DNA of 64,000 nucleotides from Alisma plantago-aquatica (lineage: Eukaryota > Streptophyta > Magnoliopsida > Alismatales > Alismataceae): the NCBI GenBank assembly GCA_963693085.1, contig OY856409.1, forward strand, positions 237,142,558 to 237,206,557, given 5' to 3'. The position numbers and the translations under genes were made by a program. The notes under the pieces are model-generated. The model was not told where the DNA came from. It was given only the letters and a program-made list of their open reading frames with translations, and did not search any database. How positions within the stretch are numbered: the stretch's first letter is position 1; every line of letters begins with the position of its first letter. This document shows positions 1 to 10,375 of this stretch, piece after piece.

Positions 1-868
1 ATGCTTCTCATACACTTCAGGATTGACATACTGCATCATCCCAATCTTTGAAAATTTTTCTTCTAAATCTTTGAGATATTTTCCTTGTTTGCTGAATTCC
101 TGGGAGGCTGAGAAGAAGCGAGTGGAGGTGCCCATGCTGGAGGAGCTTGAGGTTGAGGAAAAGGAAGTTGTAATGGAACACCGACAATAGGAAAAATTGT
201 AGTATGCTCACCACTCCATGTTTGCCCTCCATCTTTATAGTATGCTTCGGTGTTCACCCGAAAGCATCTATAAGGGCTACAGACAGAGTATGCTTCATGA
301 TATCCCAAACCAACTTCTAATTGTTATCTTAGTGGTGGTTCAACTTGATATCCAGAATACCCATGTTGGGACTGAGAAGTCTGAGTCTTTGAGATGGGTA
401 TGGAAGTGTCTGTCCAAATAACATATAATCTTAAATTTTTTGGAGTGGATCTAAGATTTGGGTGTATTTAGAGATTTTTGGAGAGCATTATGGTGAAAAT
501 AGAAGGAAATAGAGGGGAGGGGTTGGAAATGATGAAGAATGAAAGAAATTAAGAAAATATACCTTGATTAGGGCTGATTTGAGCTCCAAGGAAAGAAATC
601 GCCCAAAATCTCCTTGCTTCTTCACTCCAATGGTAGCAACAGACTCCATTTCGCAAATCTCGGTATGTCGGGGTGGCATACCGTCGATACCGCCCTTAAG
701 TGGGAAATTTTGCACAACAACCCTCGAAAACTGCCGATATCGACCACTTTTACTGGTAAACCGTTGGGTTTACCGATATTTGCGAGCTTAACGACAGACT
801 TGCGTGAACCGATGGCAGATTGCGTCGATATCGGTATATCGATGATATCGTCGATATCTTCTTCCTTG
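1..868 (-). mobile_element. hAT deletion derivative (partial, right part)
   Basis: This is the right-hand part of a non-autonomous hAT element whose left end lies outside the window. Bases 1 to about 415 match the C-terminal part of the transposase of the full-length element at 24240-24704 (minus strand; for example the stretch GYHEAYSVCSPY). At about 420 the sequence jumps to what is 28320-28789 in the full-length copy, so roughly 3.6 kb of internal sequence (BED finger, catalytic domain, dimerisation domain) is missing. The right end reads CTTCCTTG (861-868), which reversed gives CAAGGAAG, matching the CAAGGAAT start of the other copy. It is followed by GTTACAAG (869-876), the expected 8-bp target duplication, of which only this copy is visible. 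The last 230 bp are dense in GATATC and GGTATACC-like motifs. Relationship seen; the Ds-like interpretation is inferred. Confidence 0.85.
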
Positions 869-2257
869 GTTACAAGATCCCAGGAATTGCAAGACGATTG
901 GTGGGGGATCTAGGAAAGGTGATCTCTACTTCTTTGAAGGTGGTCGCCCAACTCATCAGATCCCATCTACCGCATCTACTGTCTTCAACTGCTCTCCCTT
1001 ACAATGGCATTGTCGCTATGGGCATCCGTCTTTGTAGAGTCTTCAAAAGCTTGTTCCAAGCTTAGCATCCATTAAGACCTTAGAGTGTCAGTCGTGTCAA
1101 CTAGGCAAGCATCATCGTATTTCTTTTCCAAGTCGTGTTGTTAAACACTCAAAACATCCTTTTAATATAATCCATAGTGATGTTTGGGGTCCTGTTAAAG
1201 GGCCACGTTATAATGGCTTTCATTATATTCTTTCTTTCATGGATGGCTTCTCTCGCACGACTTGGGTGTACTTATGTCACAAGATGAAGTGGTGTCTATC
1301 ATCCAAACTTTTTATAAATTAATAGAAGTTCAGTTTGATGTCGATATCAAGATTCTTCTCACGGACAACGCCTTAGAATATGTTCAGATGGCTGTCTCCA
1401 ATTTTGTCAAACGACGTGTCCTTACACACCTCAACAGAATGGGGTTGCGGAACGCAAAGATCGCCATCTTCATGATGTAACACACACTCATGTTTCAAAT
1501 GTCTATGTCGAAGAAATATTGGTCTAATGCCCTTCTCACTGCTTTTTTTTTATTAATCGTCAACCATCTTCTGTCTTACAAGGGGCCACCCCTTTTTCTG
1601 TGTTACGACCAGATGATCAAGCTTTTCCTGTTCCCTTCGTGTCTTTGGTTGCACTGCGTTTGTTCATATGTTTGATTCACATGCTGACAAATTGTCTCCT
1701 CGCGCAGTTTGCATCGTCTTTTTGGGATATTCACCCACACAGAAGGGATACAATACAAGTGTTATTGCCCTCCTCTTCGTCGTATGTTTGTGTCGGCTAA
1801 CACTACCTTTCATGAGTCCACTCCGTTCTTTGCTGACTCTGTCTAGAGTAAGGGGGAACATATTCCTGTGAGTGACCATGTCTTTGAGAGTGAGAGAGCC
1901 ACCGCTTCCTATGCCGTGTGATGAGAGTTTTCCAGAAACCACTATGCCACCACCGCCGTCTACACCTCCACCTATTAATCATTTTTCACTAGTTTACACT
2001 AGGCGAGCAGGGCACCATCCAGAGGATGTAGCGACATCGGTCCATCAGGTTGCCTCACCATCGTCTGATACTTCTGAGGTACATGTACCTAATAAGAGTT
2101 CTCCTGATGCTTATGTTTCAGTTTTACGCCTTCCTATTATAGCTCGTAAAGGTGTTCGATCTTACATTCTACGCCATCTACTCTCCAGTTATGTTGCTTG
2201 TCTCATCTATCACCGACAACCCACATGTTTGCTCTCCAGCTTGATTCCACAGTTGTT

Positions 2258-2728
2258 TAGACCTATAAACAGATCGAATACGGAGCGGATACTACTATAT
2301 CCGATATCTGAATTCGAAAAGAAATTTGATCCGATATCGGATCCAATATCTGACGGATATCATGTAATAAAATCCTAATTCAATCCGACAAATAATATCC
2401 AAATTCGGATAAACATTCGATCTCAACCAGAAATCATAACTGTATTGTTATAAATATATTATATATAGAAAACATTGATATTACTATACATATATATGAT
2501 AAAATAACTATATTTTCATATTTTCACATATAGATAATATATATTTAATAATATATGTATATATTTGTCGGATTTGGATTTTTTCAGAGCGGATACAACC
2601 ATATCTGATATCCTATCCGAAATTTTCAGATATGAAATTTGATATCCTAAATTCAATTCGGATTATGCGGATGTCGGACTAGAATTCAGATCAAATGTGC
2701 AGATTCCGAATATCCATTTACAGGTCTA
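2258..2728. mobile_element. hAT-type MITE, TAGACCTRTAAA family, copy 1
   Basis: A 471-bp non-coding element inserted in copia A between the integrase and RT regions. It starts TAGACCTATAAA and ends TTTACAGGTCTA (inverted repeats), flanked by the exact 8-bp duplication CAGTTGTT at 2250-2257 and 2729-2736. Inside each end there are many CGGATAT/ATATCCGA-type motifs; the core is very AT-rich. A second copy of the family is at 54466-54861. Confidence 0.93.
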
Positions 2729-3867
2729 CAGTTGTTCCTCGTTCTTCCACAGAGTCTGCCAAACATGATGGTTGGAAAGAGGCTATGGATAGTGAGATGA
2801 CTGCTCTTTATGAAAACTCCACCTGAGACTTAGTGGATCTTGCGTTCGGTAAGTCTGTTGTTGGTTGTCGTTGGGTTTATACTATTAAACAGAAACTGGA
2901 TGGCTCTATTGATCGCTTGAAGGCTCGGTTGGTGGCAAAGGGGTATACTGAGACACATGGCATGGATTTCTTTGAGACCTCCCTAGTTGCTCGACTCAAT
3001 TCTGTGCGGATCCTTATTTCTGTTGCTACTCATTATGATTGACCTTTGCTTCAACTGGATGTTAAGAATGCTTTTCTTCATGTTGATCTTCTTGAAGAAA
3101 TTTATATGGAGCAACCTACTGGGTATGTTGCTCAGGGGCAATGTCTAAAGGTGTGCAAGTTGAAAAAATCTTATATGGGTTGAAACAATCTCCACGAGCA
3201 TGGGTTGACAAATTCAATGCTTCTATTCTACAGTTTGGGTTCAAACGGTCCTCTACCGATCATTCCTTATTTGTGTATAAATCGTCAAGTGGCACTATTA
3301 TTCTAGCAGTCTATGTAGGTGATATTGTCATTACAGGTGACAATTCTTCTGGCATTTCTCATCTCAAGGAGTGGTTACAAACACAATTTCAGACAAAAGA
3401 TTTGGGCACTCTTCGATATTTTCTTGGAATAGAAGTTCTACGGTCCAAGAAGGGCATACATCTCTCTCAAAGAAAATATGTTCTAGACCTTCTTGCAAAG
3501 ACAGGCATGACACAATGCAAACCGGCCTCCACACCTATGGACTATCATGTCAAGTCATCTATTTCTGATTATACTGAATTTCCTAATACAACAAAATATA
3601 GAAGGGTTGTGGGAAAACTGATTTATTTGACAGTTACGCGACCTGGCATTTCATATGCTGTGGGAGTGGTTAGCCAGTTTATGAGTGCGCCAAAATTGTC
3701 ACTTTGGAGGGCAGTTACCCGGACTCTACTATTCATCAAAGGATTGCCAGGAAAGGGTCTTACCTATCTTACTTGGAAAAATCCTACACGTACCCCGTTG
3801 AAGCTCACTAGTTACACTGATGCAGATTGGGCATGTGATGTCGGAGACAGGCGGTCTACCTCTGGCT

Positions 3868-4377
3868 CATAGTTTTAAAAAGCGGTATGGATTATGCATG
3901 CTGAGAGGTCACCTTATAAAGTATATGCGGTATGCGGGAGTATGTGCGGGAGTATATGCATTTTTTATTTTTTTAATAAATTAATTATATATAGCATAAA
4001 ATATATATATTAAGCATAGAAATTATAAATTTCATTTACAGAACACAAAATTATGTATATTTATAAGTGTACATTCAAATATATATGTACAATATATTTA
4101 AATATTCATATATGTTTACACATAAATAGCATATGTGAAATATGTATGTGTATTGTATATAGATATATACATATCGACATGTAAATGTATATACAATATA
4201 TGCATATATGTGGAAATGTGTGTATGTAGATGTCGATATATATCATATATGCATGTCCATATATATCAAAATGCATACACATAACAGAGTATTACAGATT
4301 TGAAGATGTTTGTGTATTATATTTAAGTATACCATTAATGTATTACTACAATATATATAGATATTGAAAGGTATTGA

Positions 4378-4410
<33 letters not shown>

Positions 4411-4664
4411 ATATACATATACATACATATGTACATGTAGGTGTGTGGATAAGTACAAAGTTTAAATTAAAATTGAACTAAGTTGAAGAAGAAAAAAAAG
4501 TCTGCAAAACTTCTAATGAAAAAACAGCCGCTTATACCCCGCATATGCCCCGCACAGAACCGCATAAGCGGCCATGACCGCATATTGCGCCGCATATCCA
4601 TATGCGGTCTGGCAAGTGGGGCGCACCGCATATGCCCCGCACAAAACCGTTTTTTGAAACACTG
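3868..4664. mobile_element. hAT-type element, CAGTGTTT..AAAAAGCGG family, copy 1
   Basis: A 797-bp non-coding element that interrupts the RNase H codons of copia A. The left end is CATAGTTTTAAAAAGCGG and the right end reversed is CAGTGTTTCAAAAAACGG. Flanks are CTCTGGCT (3860-3867) and ATCTGGCT (4665-4672), a 7/8 match to an 8-bp duplication. GCGGTATGCGGG and CCGCATATGCCCCGC motifs cluster in the two ends; the middle is AT-rich with a (TA)n run at about 4378-4430. The same family recurs at 20107-20845 and its end at 11172. Confidence 0.88.
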
Positions 4665-5095
4665 ATCTGGCTACTGTGTGTTCCTTGGGTCACATTTGGT
4701 AACTTGGAGGAGCAAGAAGCAAAATGTAGTAGCATGATCCAACACAAAGGCTGAGTATCGAGCAATGGCACATGCTTGCTGTGAATTACAGTGGGTCATG
4801 TCTATTCTGTCTGAAATGGGAGTGTCTGTTGAGACACCTACCTCTCTTATGTGTCACAATTAAGCAACCATCCACATTGCCAACAATCCTGTGTTTTATG
4901 AGCATACTAAGCACATTGAAGTGGATTGCCATTTTGTTCGTGATTTCGTGCTCTCCAAGAAGATTCAGACTCCTCACGTTCGCACTGGATAACAAGAAGC
5001 AGACATCTTCACCAAGCCACTCATGCCGTCAATTTTTAATTATATGAATTCCAAGTTGGGTATGCATGATGTTAATAATCCAGCTTGAGGGGGAG

Positions 5096-5158
5096 TGTAA
5101 CTTCTTATTTATGTACTTCTTTCTTATTCCCTTTATTTGTTGGGTCTAGTATGTAAAT
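5096..5158 (+). repeat. Copia A 3' LTR, first part
   Basis: This LTR starts TGTAACTTC right after the polypurine tract TTGAGGGGGAG of copia A. It is split by copia B: it stops at TAAAT (5154-5158) and resumes at about 10222, after the duplicated TAAAT at 10217-10221. Confidence 0.8.
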
Positions 5159-5313
5159 TGTGAACGGAAGAGACGAATGGAGCGTTGTTGCACACTGGCA
5201 ACGTAAGAGACCCAATAGGGTTCTCCTCTATATTTATAGTAAAGGGAAATTTACATGTAGGTACAGCAGTATTATGAAATATGAAATAAACACAAAGTAA
5301 AGATATATTAACA
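5159..5313 (-). repeat. Copia B 3' LTR (155 bp)
   Basis: Identical to 10062-10216 except for one base. In element orientation it runs TGTTAATATATC to CGTTCACA. It is unusually short for a plant copia LTR. A TATA-like stretch, CTATAAATATAG, is visible on the minus strand. Confidence 0.95.
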
Positions 5314-5320
5314 CTCCCCC

Positions 5321-8300
5321 TCAAGCTGGAGTGTACACATTGTGGATGCCCAGCTTGCCGCATAAATTCTGGAACACTGCTGGACCTAATGGCTTTGTCA
5401 AGATATCAGCTAGTTGATCTTCAGACTTGACATATGGCGTCACCACATTGCCATTCTTTATCTGATCTCTGATGAAATGACAGTTAACCTCTATATGCTT
5501 TGTGCGCTCATGAAAGACAGGATTCCTGGCAATATGTATAGCAGATTGATTGTCACACTTGAGAATCATGGGAGTTTGAATCAAAATCTTCAACTCAGAT
5601 AAGACAGATTTGATCCATTGCAGTTCACAGCATGCATGTGCCATAGCACGGTACTCAGCCTCAGTACTAGACCGTGCTACCACTTGTTGTTTCTTGCTCT
5701 TCCAAGTAATCAGATGATCACCAAGAAAGGTGCAGTAGCCAGATGTGGATCTTCTATCAACTTGATTGCCAACCCAATCTGCATCTGCATAACCTGTGAG
5801 AGTCAAAGAAGATAGAGGACTCTTGGGTTTATAATAAGTGATCCCCTTTCCAGGAGCACTTTTCAGATATCTCAGAATCCTGCATACAGCTGTCCAATGT
5901 GACTGTTGTGGTGTGCACATGTGTTGACTTACTACTCCAACAACAAAAGAAATATCAGGTCTTGTGACAGTTAGGTAAATCAACTTCCCAACTATTCTCC
6001 TGTAATGACCTGGATCTGAATATGCAGTATCATCTTCCACCTCCTTGATGTGATAATCCATAGGAGTGGATACAGGCTTAGAATCAGTCATACCCGTTTC
6101 CTGTAGCAAGTCAAGCACATACTTTCTCTGGGAGAGATTTATACCTGCATGGGATCTAAGAACCTCAATCCCTAGAAAGTATCTCAGCTTCCCCAGGTCC
6201 TTTGTGTGAAAGTGTTGTTGTAGTCCTTCCTTCACACGTGATATGCCTGTAGAATCGCTGCCAGTAATCACAATATCATCAACATAGACAGCAATAATTA
6301 TGGACCCACCAGAAGAATTTGAATAAAATAGAGAGTGATCAGTCATGGAACGAGAGAAGCCCATCTGTAAAACAACAACACTGAACTTGTCAAACCAAGC
6401 TCGAGGAGATTGCTTTAACCCATAGATAGCCTTCTTCAATTTGCAGACTTTCTGACACTCCCCCTGAGCAACAAAACCTGGTGGTTGCTCCATATACACC
6501 TCTTCTTGAAGATCTCCATGAAGAAAGGCGTTCTTGACATCCAGCTGGAAAAGAGGCCAATCAAAAGTAGTAGCTAGAGATATAAGGATCCGCACAGAAT
6601 TGAGACGAGCAACTGGAGAAAAAGTCTCAAAGAAGTCCACTCCATATGTCTGTGTGTAGCCTTTTGCTACCAATCTGGCCTTCAACCGCTCAATCGAACC
6701 ATCAGGGTTGTGTTTGACTGTAAAGACCCATCTACAGCCCACAACTTTCTTGCCCGCAGGTAAAGTAACAAGATCCCATGTGCCATTGTCAATCAGAGCA
6801 GAGATTTCCACCTGCATTGCCTGCTGCCAGCCACTGTCCTTCAGAGCCTCTAAGTGGTGTCTTGGTATCTTAATGGAGTCCATCCCAACAACAAATGCAC
6901 GAGCCTGTGTAGATAAGTGCGACAAGCAACATACATTCGATATGGGATGTCGAATAGTACATGAACGTATACCTTTCCGGACAGCAATAGGAAGATCAAG
7001 GTCAGAAGCTTCTGCAGGAATCTCTTGAGTAGAAGATGGCGAAGGAGGCTCATGGACTTGTGCCGCTACCTCATCTGGATCCTGTCTACCTCGCCTGTGA
7101 TAAACCTGGGTATAGGGTTGAATGGTAGGTGGATCATGCGGTATGTCCTCAACAATGATAGGTGGCACTCCCTCACTTTGAATTGCGGGTGGCACTCCCT
7201 CACTCAATTGCTCCCCCTTGCTCATAGCATGTGCAAAATATGGACTGGTTTCATGAAAGGTGACATCCTTAGAGACAAACATACGACGCAAACTCGGGCA
7301 ATAACACTTGTAACCTTTACTCGTACCAGAGTAACCAAGAAACAAGGTTTTCAAGGACCTAGGAGAGAGTTTGTCTTGTTTGGGATCAAAGTTATGAACA
7401 AAGGATGTACAACCAAAAACCCGAAGCGGAACATGAAACGGTTTATCCATAGGGCGTAAGACAGAAAAGGGAGTGCGCCCATGCAAAACAGAAGAGGGCT
7501 GCCGATTAATCAAAAAACAGGCAGTGAGAAGAGCTTCAGACCAGAAACGTTTAGGCACATTGGATTCAAACATGATAGACCTAGTGATATCCAAGAGATG
7601 GCGATTCTTTCGCTCAGCAACACCATTCTGCATAGGAGTGTGAGGACAAGAGGTGTGATGAATCATACCAACCGAACTGCAAAACTCAGTCATCGCTTTC
7701 TGAACATACTCAAGGGCATTATCAGATTGAAAAATTTTGATATTGCAGTTAAATTGAACCTGAATTTGTTTATGAAAATGTTTAATAATGGAAAGCACAG
7801 AGTCACGACTTTTTAAAAGATAAATCCATGTCATGCAAGAGTAATCATCCACAAAAGAAATTAAATAGCTAAAACCATTATAACTCTGGTTTTTAACAGG
7901 ACCCCATACATCACTATGGACTAACTCAAACGGACTAGAAGCCCGATTATTGACACGAACAGGATAGGACAACCGATGATGTTTGCCCAACTGACAGGAC
8001 TGACACTCTAAAGAGGACACATGAGCTAGATCGGGTTCCAACTTCTTCAAGCTTTCTAAGGAAGGATGGCCATATCTGCAATGCCACAACAAGGGGGAAC
8101 CACTCAGCATGGCGGAGGAAACTGGAGCAGGAGGTGGATGGCGAGGTAGATAATCACCAGGAAAGAGGTAGAGATCACCTTTCCTAGGCCCCCCACCAAT
8201 CATCTTCAAACTCTTGAGATCCTGTAAAACAAAGCAAGAAGGCCCGAATGTTACTGTGCAGTTTACAGTGTCAATCAACTTGGCAACAGAAAGCAAATTG

Positions 8301-9499
8301 AAAGGAAATTCAGGTACAAAATGAACAGATTTCAAATCAATATCTGGTGTAAGGGACACAGAACCACTAGCTACCACCTTCCTCACAGAACCATCTGCCA
8401 AGGTAACAGATGGGTGAGGAATATATGAGTCAAATGTGCGGAGCAAGCGCCTCATACCAGTCATGTGCTGGGAGGCACCAGAGTCAACCACCCAGGGAGT
8501 TGCGGATCCAGAAGCCATAAAAGATGTAGCCTGATTACCCGCTGTAGAGGCAAGATTTGCTGTAGAAGCAGAGGAGGCGCCCATACTCCAATGTTGAGTT
8601 GCCTGAATAAACCTGTCATACTCCTCCTGAGTAAGAGTGATGCCAGAGGAACTCGAGCTCGCAGTAGTAGAATCAGAAGTAGCACAGTTGGCAGCTCCAA
8701 CAGGTGGGGCGGCAGGTCGCCCATGTTTCTTCCAGCATTTCTCAACAGTGTGTCCCGGTCTGTCACAGAAGGTGCATCGAGGACGAGTCCCACGTCCTCT
8801 GCCCAAGCCAGGTCTGTCAGCTGGTGAAGGTGCAGGTCGTCCCCCGCGAACTGCTGCAGCAATGGAGGCATGAGAATCTCCAGAAGGAACAACAGGAGTA
8901 GGATCAACAGACTCAAAGGTGGACTGTTGAATCCTAGAGAAAGCTTCCGCAAGGCTCGGTAATTTGTCGGAAGCAAGTATCACACTTCGCGCTGAACCAA
9001 ATGAGGAGCTAAGGCCAGAAAGAAATTTAGCAGTGACAAGATCATCTCTATCTTTAATCTGCTCAGCAACCTTCACTGGATGATAGTAGCTCAACTCCTG
9101 GGAGATAGCCTGAATCACACCGAAGTACTCTTCAAGGGATCTATCACCTTGTTTCTCTGCAAACAGACGATCATAGATCATAAACTGGCGAAGAGCATTC
9201 TTCTCCTGAGCATAGTGCTGCTTAACGACATCCCAAATCTCCTTAGCAGTGGAGTAGAACATGAACCTAGAAGCAATAGAAGGTTCCATGCTACCCCATA
9301 GCCAAGTCTTCACTAGGCTGTCAAGACGTTTCCACTCGGCATAGTCTTTGTCAGTGCTAGTGAGAGGTGCAGAATCAACAAACTTTGCCCGATCGCGCGA
9401 TTCCAGGACAGTATGAACCGCATTCATCCAGAGCAAAAAATTCTTCCCATTGAGCTTGATAGGAATAGGCGAGACCTCATAATAGGTCTTGTTCTCCAT
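5321..9499 (-). CDS. Copia B gag-pol polyprotein, 1392 aa
   Basis: This single frame encodes all enzymes for copy-and-paste transposition. Domains in order: a gag/UBN2-like N-terminus (about 14-200, starting near KLNGKNFLLW); a CX2CX4HX4C zinc knuckle (C242, C245, H250, C255) after an RG-rich linker; an aspartic protease (VVDSGAS, 337-343); GAG-pre-integrase (HCRYGHP 473-479, C499, C502); integrase with catalytic D530, D593 and E629 (35-residue spacing); reverse transcriptase from about 908 with YVDD at 1072-1075; and RNase H (YADADW 1237-1242, E1280, D1316) ending near DILTKPLG. There is no stop or frameshift and every catalytic residue I looked for is present. The length is normal for the family. 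The start Met (MENKTYYE) directly precedes the gag domain and follows a leader of about 560 bp. The PR-INT-RT-RH order identifies Ty1/copia. It is probably translated as one polyprotein and self-cleaved (family knowledge). Confidence 0.97.
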   Translation of the reverse strand: MENKTYYEVSPIPIKLNGKNFLLWMNAVHTVLESRDRAKFVDSAPLTSTDKDYAEWKRLDSLVKTWLWGSMEPSIASRFMFYSTAKEIWDVVKQHYAQEKNALRQFMIYDRLFAEKQGDRSLEEYFGVIQAISQELSYYHPVKVAEQIKDRDDLVTAKFLSGLSSSFGSARSVILASDKLPSLAEAFSRIQQSTFESVDPTPVVPSGDSHASIAAAVRGGRPAPSPADRPGLGRGRGTRPRCTFCDRPGHTVEKCWKKHGRPAAPPVGAANCATSDSTTASSSSSGITLTQEEYDRFIQATQHWSMGASSASTANLASTAGNQATSFMASGSATPWVVDSGASQHMTGMRRLLRTFDSYIPHPSVTLADGSVRKVVASGSVSLTPDIDLKSVHFVPEFPFNLLSVAKLIDTVNCTVTFGPSCFVLQDLKSLKMIGGGPRKGDLYLFPGDYLPRHPPPAPVSSAMLSGSPLLWHCRYGHPSLESLKKLEPDLAHVSSLECQSCQLGKHHRLSYPVRVNNRASSPFELVHSDVWGPVKNQSYNGFSYLISFVDDYSCMTWIYLLKSRDSVLSIIKHFHKQIQVQFNCNIKIFQSDNALEYVQKAMTEFCSSVGMIHHTSCPHTPMQNGVAERKNRHLLDITRSIMFESNVPKRFWSEALLTACFLINRQPSSVLHGRTPFSVLRPMDKPFHVPLRVFGCTSFVHNFDPKQDKLSPRSLKTLFLGYSGTSKGYKCYCPSLRRMFVSKDVTFHETSPYFAHAMSKGEQLSEGVPPAIQSEGVPPIIVEDIPHDPPTIQPYTQVYHRRGRQDPDEVAAQVHEPPSPSSTQEIPAEASDLDLPIAVRKGIRSCTIRHPISNVCCLSHLSTQARAFVVGMDSIKIPRHHLEALKDSGWQQAMQVEISALIDNGTWDLVTLPAGKKVVGCRWVFTVKHNPDGSIERLKARLVAKGYTQTYGVDFFETFSPVARLNSVRILISLATTFDWPLFQLDVKNAFLHGDLQEEVYMEQPPGFVAQGECQKVCKLKKAIYGLKQSPRAWFDKFSVVVLQMGFSRSMTDHSLFYSNSSGGSIIIAVYVDDIVITGSDSTGISRVKEGLQQHFHTKDLGKLRYFLGIEVLRSHAGINLSQRKYVLDLLQETGMTDSKPVSTPMDYHIKEVEDDTAYSDPGHYRRIVGKLIYLTVTRPDISFVVGVVSQHMCTPQQSHWTAVCRILRYLKSAPGKGITYYKPKSPLSSLTLTGYADADWVGNQVDRRSTSGYCTFLGDHLITWKSKKQQVVARSSTEAEYRAMAHACCELQWIKSVLSELKILIQTPMILKCDNQSAIHIARNPVFHERTKHIEVNCHFIRDQIKNGNVVTPYVKSEDQLADILTKPLGPAVFQNLCGKLGIHNVYTPA

Positions 9500-10061
9500 G
9501 ATGCAACTGAGATAGGGGTGACGGAGTGATACACGTCACACAGAAGGCTGAGTGGACGGACAGATACACGTCCCGTGACGGAGAGATACACGTCACAACA
9601 GAAACTGAAAAGAGGATGCGTTACTGACGCATCGACAACCTTCAAACGAGAGGTTCCTAATCACACATGAAGGAGATGTGATTAGGAAGGCACGGTGGAA
9701 GAGACTAGACCTCCGGGTAGGGCTTTAGAGAGCCGTTGGATCACCCGGAAGTCCTCAAGCAGCAAGGTCGGCGCCCGAAAAAGGAACCGAAAAAGGCTGA
9801 AAAAGAGCCCGGAGACGTAGACGGAGCCTTTAGATCGGTGCGGCGGGATCTACGGCAGCATGAGAGGGACTACCGAAGATCAGCAGTGCCGCAGGGAGGC
9901 TCCGCGCTCCTGCCGCGCGCCGGCCGGCGGCGGCCGGCGGCTGGAGTAGGGCCGGCTGCGGAAGGGGAGAGGAGGGAGGGGAGGGCGGCGGAAGGGAGGA
10001 GCGGCGCCGGGCGGGAGGGAGGGCCGGCGGCGGCTGGAGCTCTAACCTGCTCTCGATACCA
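9500..10061 (-). promoter_or_regulatory. Copia B 5' leader with PBS
   Basis: A 562-bp untranslated leader between the 5' LTR and the gag start. The PBS lies at its right edge. The middle (about 9880-10040) is a GC-rich purine/GGCCGG tract unlike any neighbour. The GATACACGTC motif occurs three times at 9528-9598. The GC-rich part makes long spurious frames on both strands, but I do not think it is coding. Packaging or dimerisation signals are a guess from position. Confidence 0.6.
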
Positions 10062-10216
10062 TGTGAACGGAAGAGACGAATGGAGCGTTGTTGCACACTA
10101 GCAACGTAAGAGACCCAATAGGGTTCTCCTCTATATTTATAGTAAAGGGAAATTTACATGTAGGTACAGCAGTATTATGAAATATGAAATAAACACAAAG
10201 TAAAGATATATTAACA
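10062..10216 (-). repeat. Copia B 5' LTR (155 bp)
   Basis: The partner of 5159-5313 with one substitution. It supplies the promoter in element orientation (minus strand). It is bounded by the PBS on the left and the TAAAT duplication on the right. Confidence 0.95.
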
Positions 10217-10221
10217 TAAAT

Positions 10222-10320
10222 ATTCCTTCTCTATATAATAAAGGGGAACTCGTCACAGGCGGGTATCTTTCTGGCCCAATACCTTTTCACAATCTCTTCA
10301 TCTAATTGCTTGTGCATTTA
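10222..10320 (+). repeat. Copia A 3' LTR, remainder (right end uncertain)
   Basis: This continues the LTR begun at 5096, with a TATATAATAAAGG promoter-like stretch. The right boundary is placed provisionally at TTTACA near 10320, since the other LTR is outside the window. Confidence 0.45.
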
Positions 10321-10375
10321 CATATGTGAAATTGTGATTGTGTTTGTTTATTTGTTGTCTTTCGATGATTATCTC

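Larger units (their letters stand above)
877..5095 (+). pseudogene. Copia A: decayed Ty1/copia gag-pol remnant
   Basis: This is a + strand copia polyprotein read in several frames with many stops. In order it shows the GAG-pre-integrase zinc region (HCRYGHPSL near 1010, CQSCQLGKHH near 1090), the integrase start (HSDVWGPVK near 1180), LTDNALEYVQ near 1360, the integrase C-terminal part (DKLSPR..FLGYSPTQKGY near 1690-1750), reverse transcriptase from 2745 ([20 protein letters not shown]) and RNase H (YTDADWACD, near 3820). RNase H resumes at 4665 after an insertion and ends with a polypurine tract (5085-5095). The RT metal-binding motif reads YVGD instead of YVDD (3312-3323), which alone should inactivate it. 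The protein resembles that of copia B at about family level, but the LTR is different. It is interrupted at 868, 2258-2728 and 3868-4664. The 5' half (gag, protease, 5' LTR) is outside the window. Confidence 0.9.
5159..10216 (-). mobile_element. Copia B: intact, young Ty1/copia retrotransposon
   Basis: A complete 5,058-bp element on the minus strand. It has two 155-bp LTRs (5159-5313 and 10062-10216) that begin TGTGAACGG and end TTAACA in + orientation. I see a single difference between them (cactggcaac against cactagcaac). It is flanked by the exact 5-bp duplication TAAAT (5154-5158 and 10217-10221). The primer binding site TGGTATCgAGAGC next to the 5' LTR (10061 downward) matches the 3' end of initiator tRNA-Met with one extra G. 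The polypurine tract lies just right of 5313. The internal region carries one uninterrupted gag-pol frame. It is inserted in the 3' LTR of copia A. One LTR difference, intact ends and an open frame show a recent insertion; activity is inferred. Confidence 0.97.

Noticed and set aside
9736..10101. Frames of 121 codons (plus) and 88 codons (minus)
   Set aside because: They lie in the GC-rich untranslated leader of copia B. Low stop density there follows from base composition; no domain is seen.
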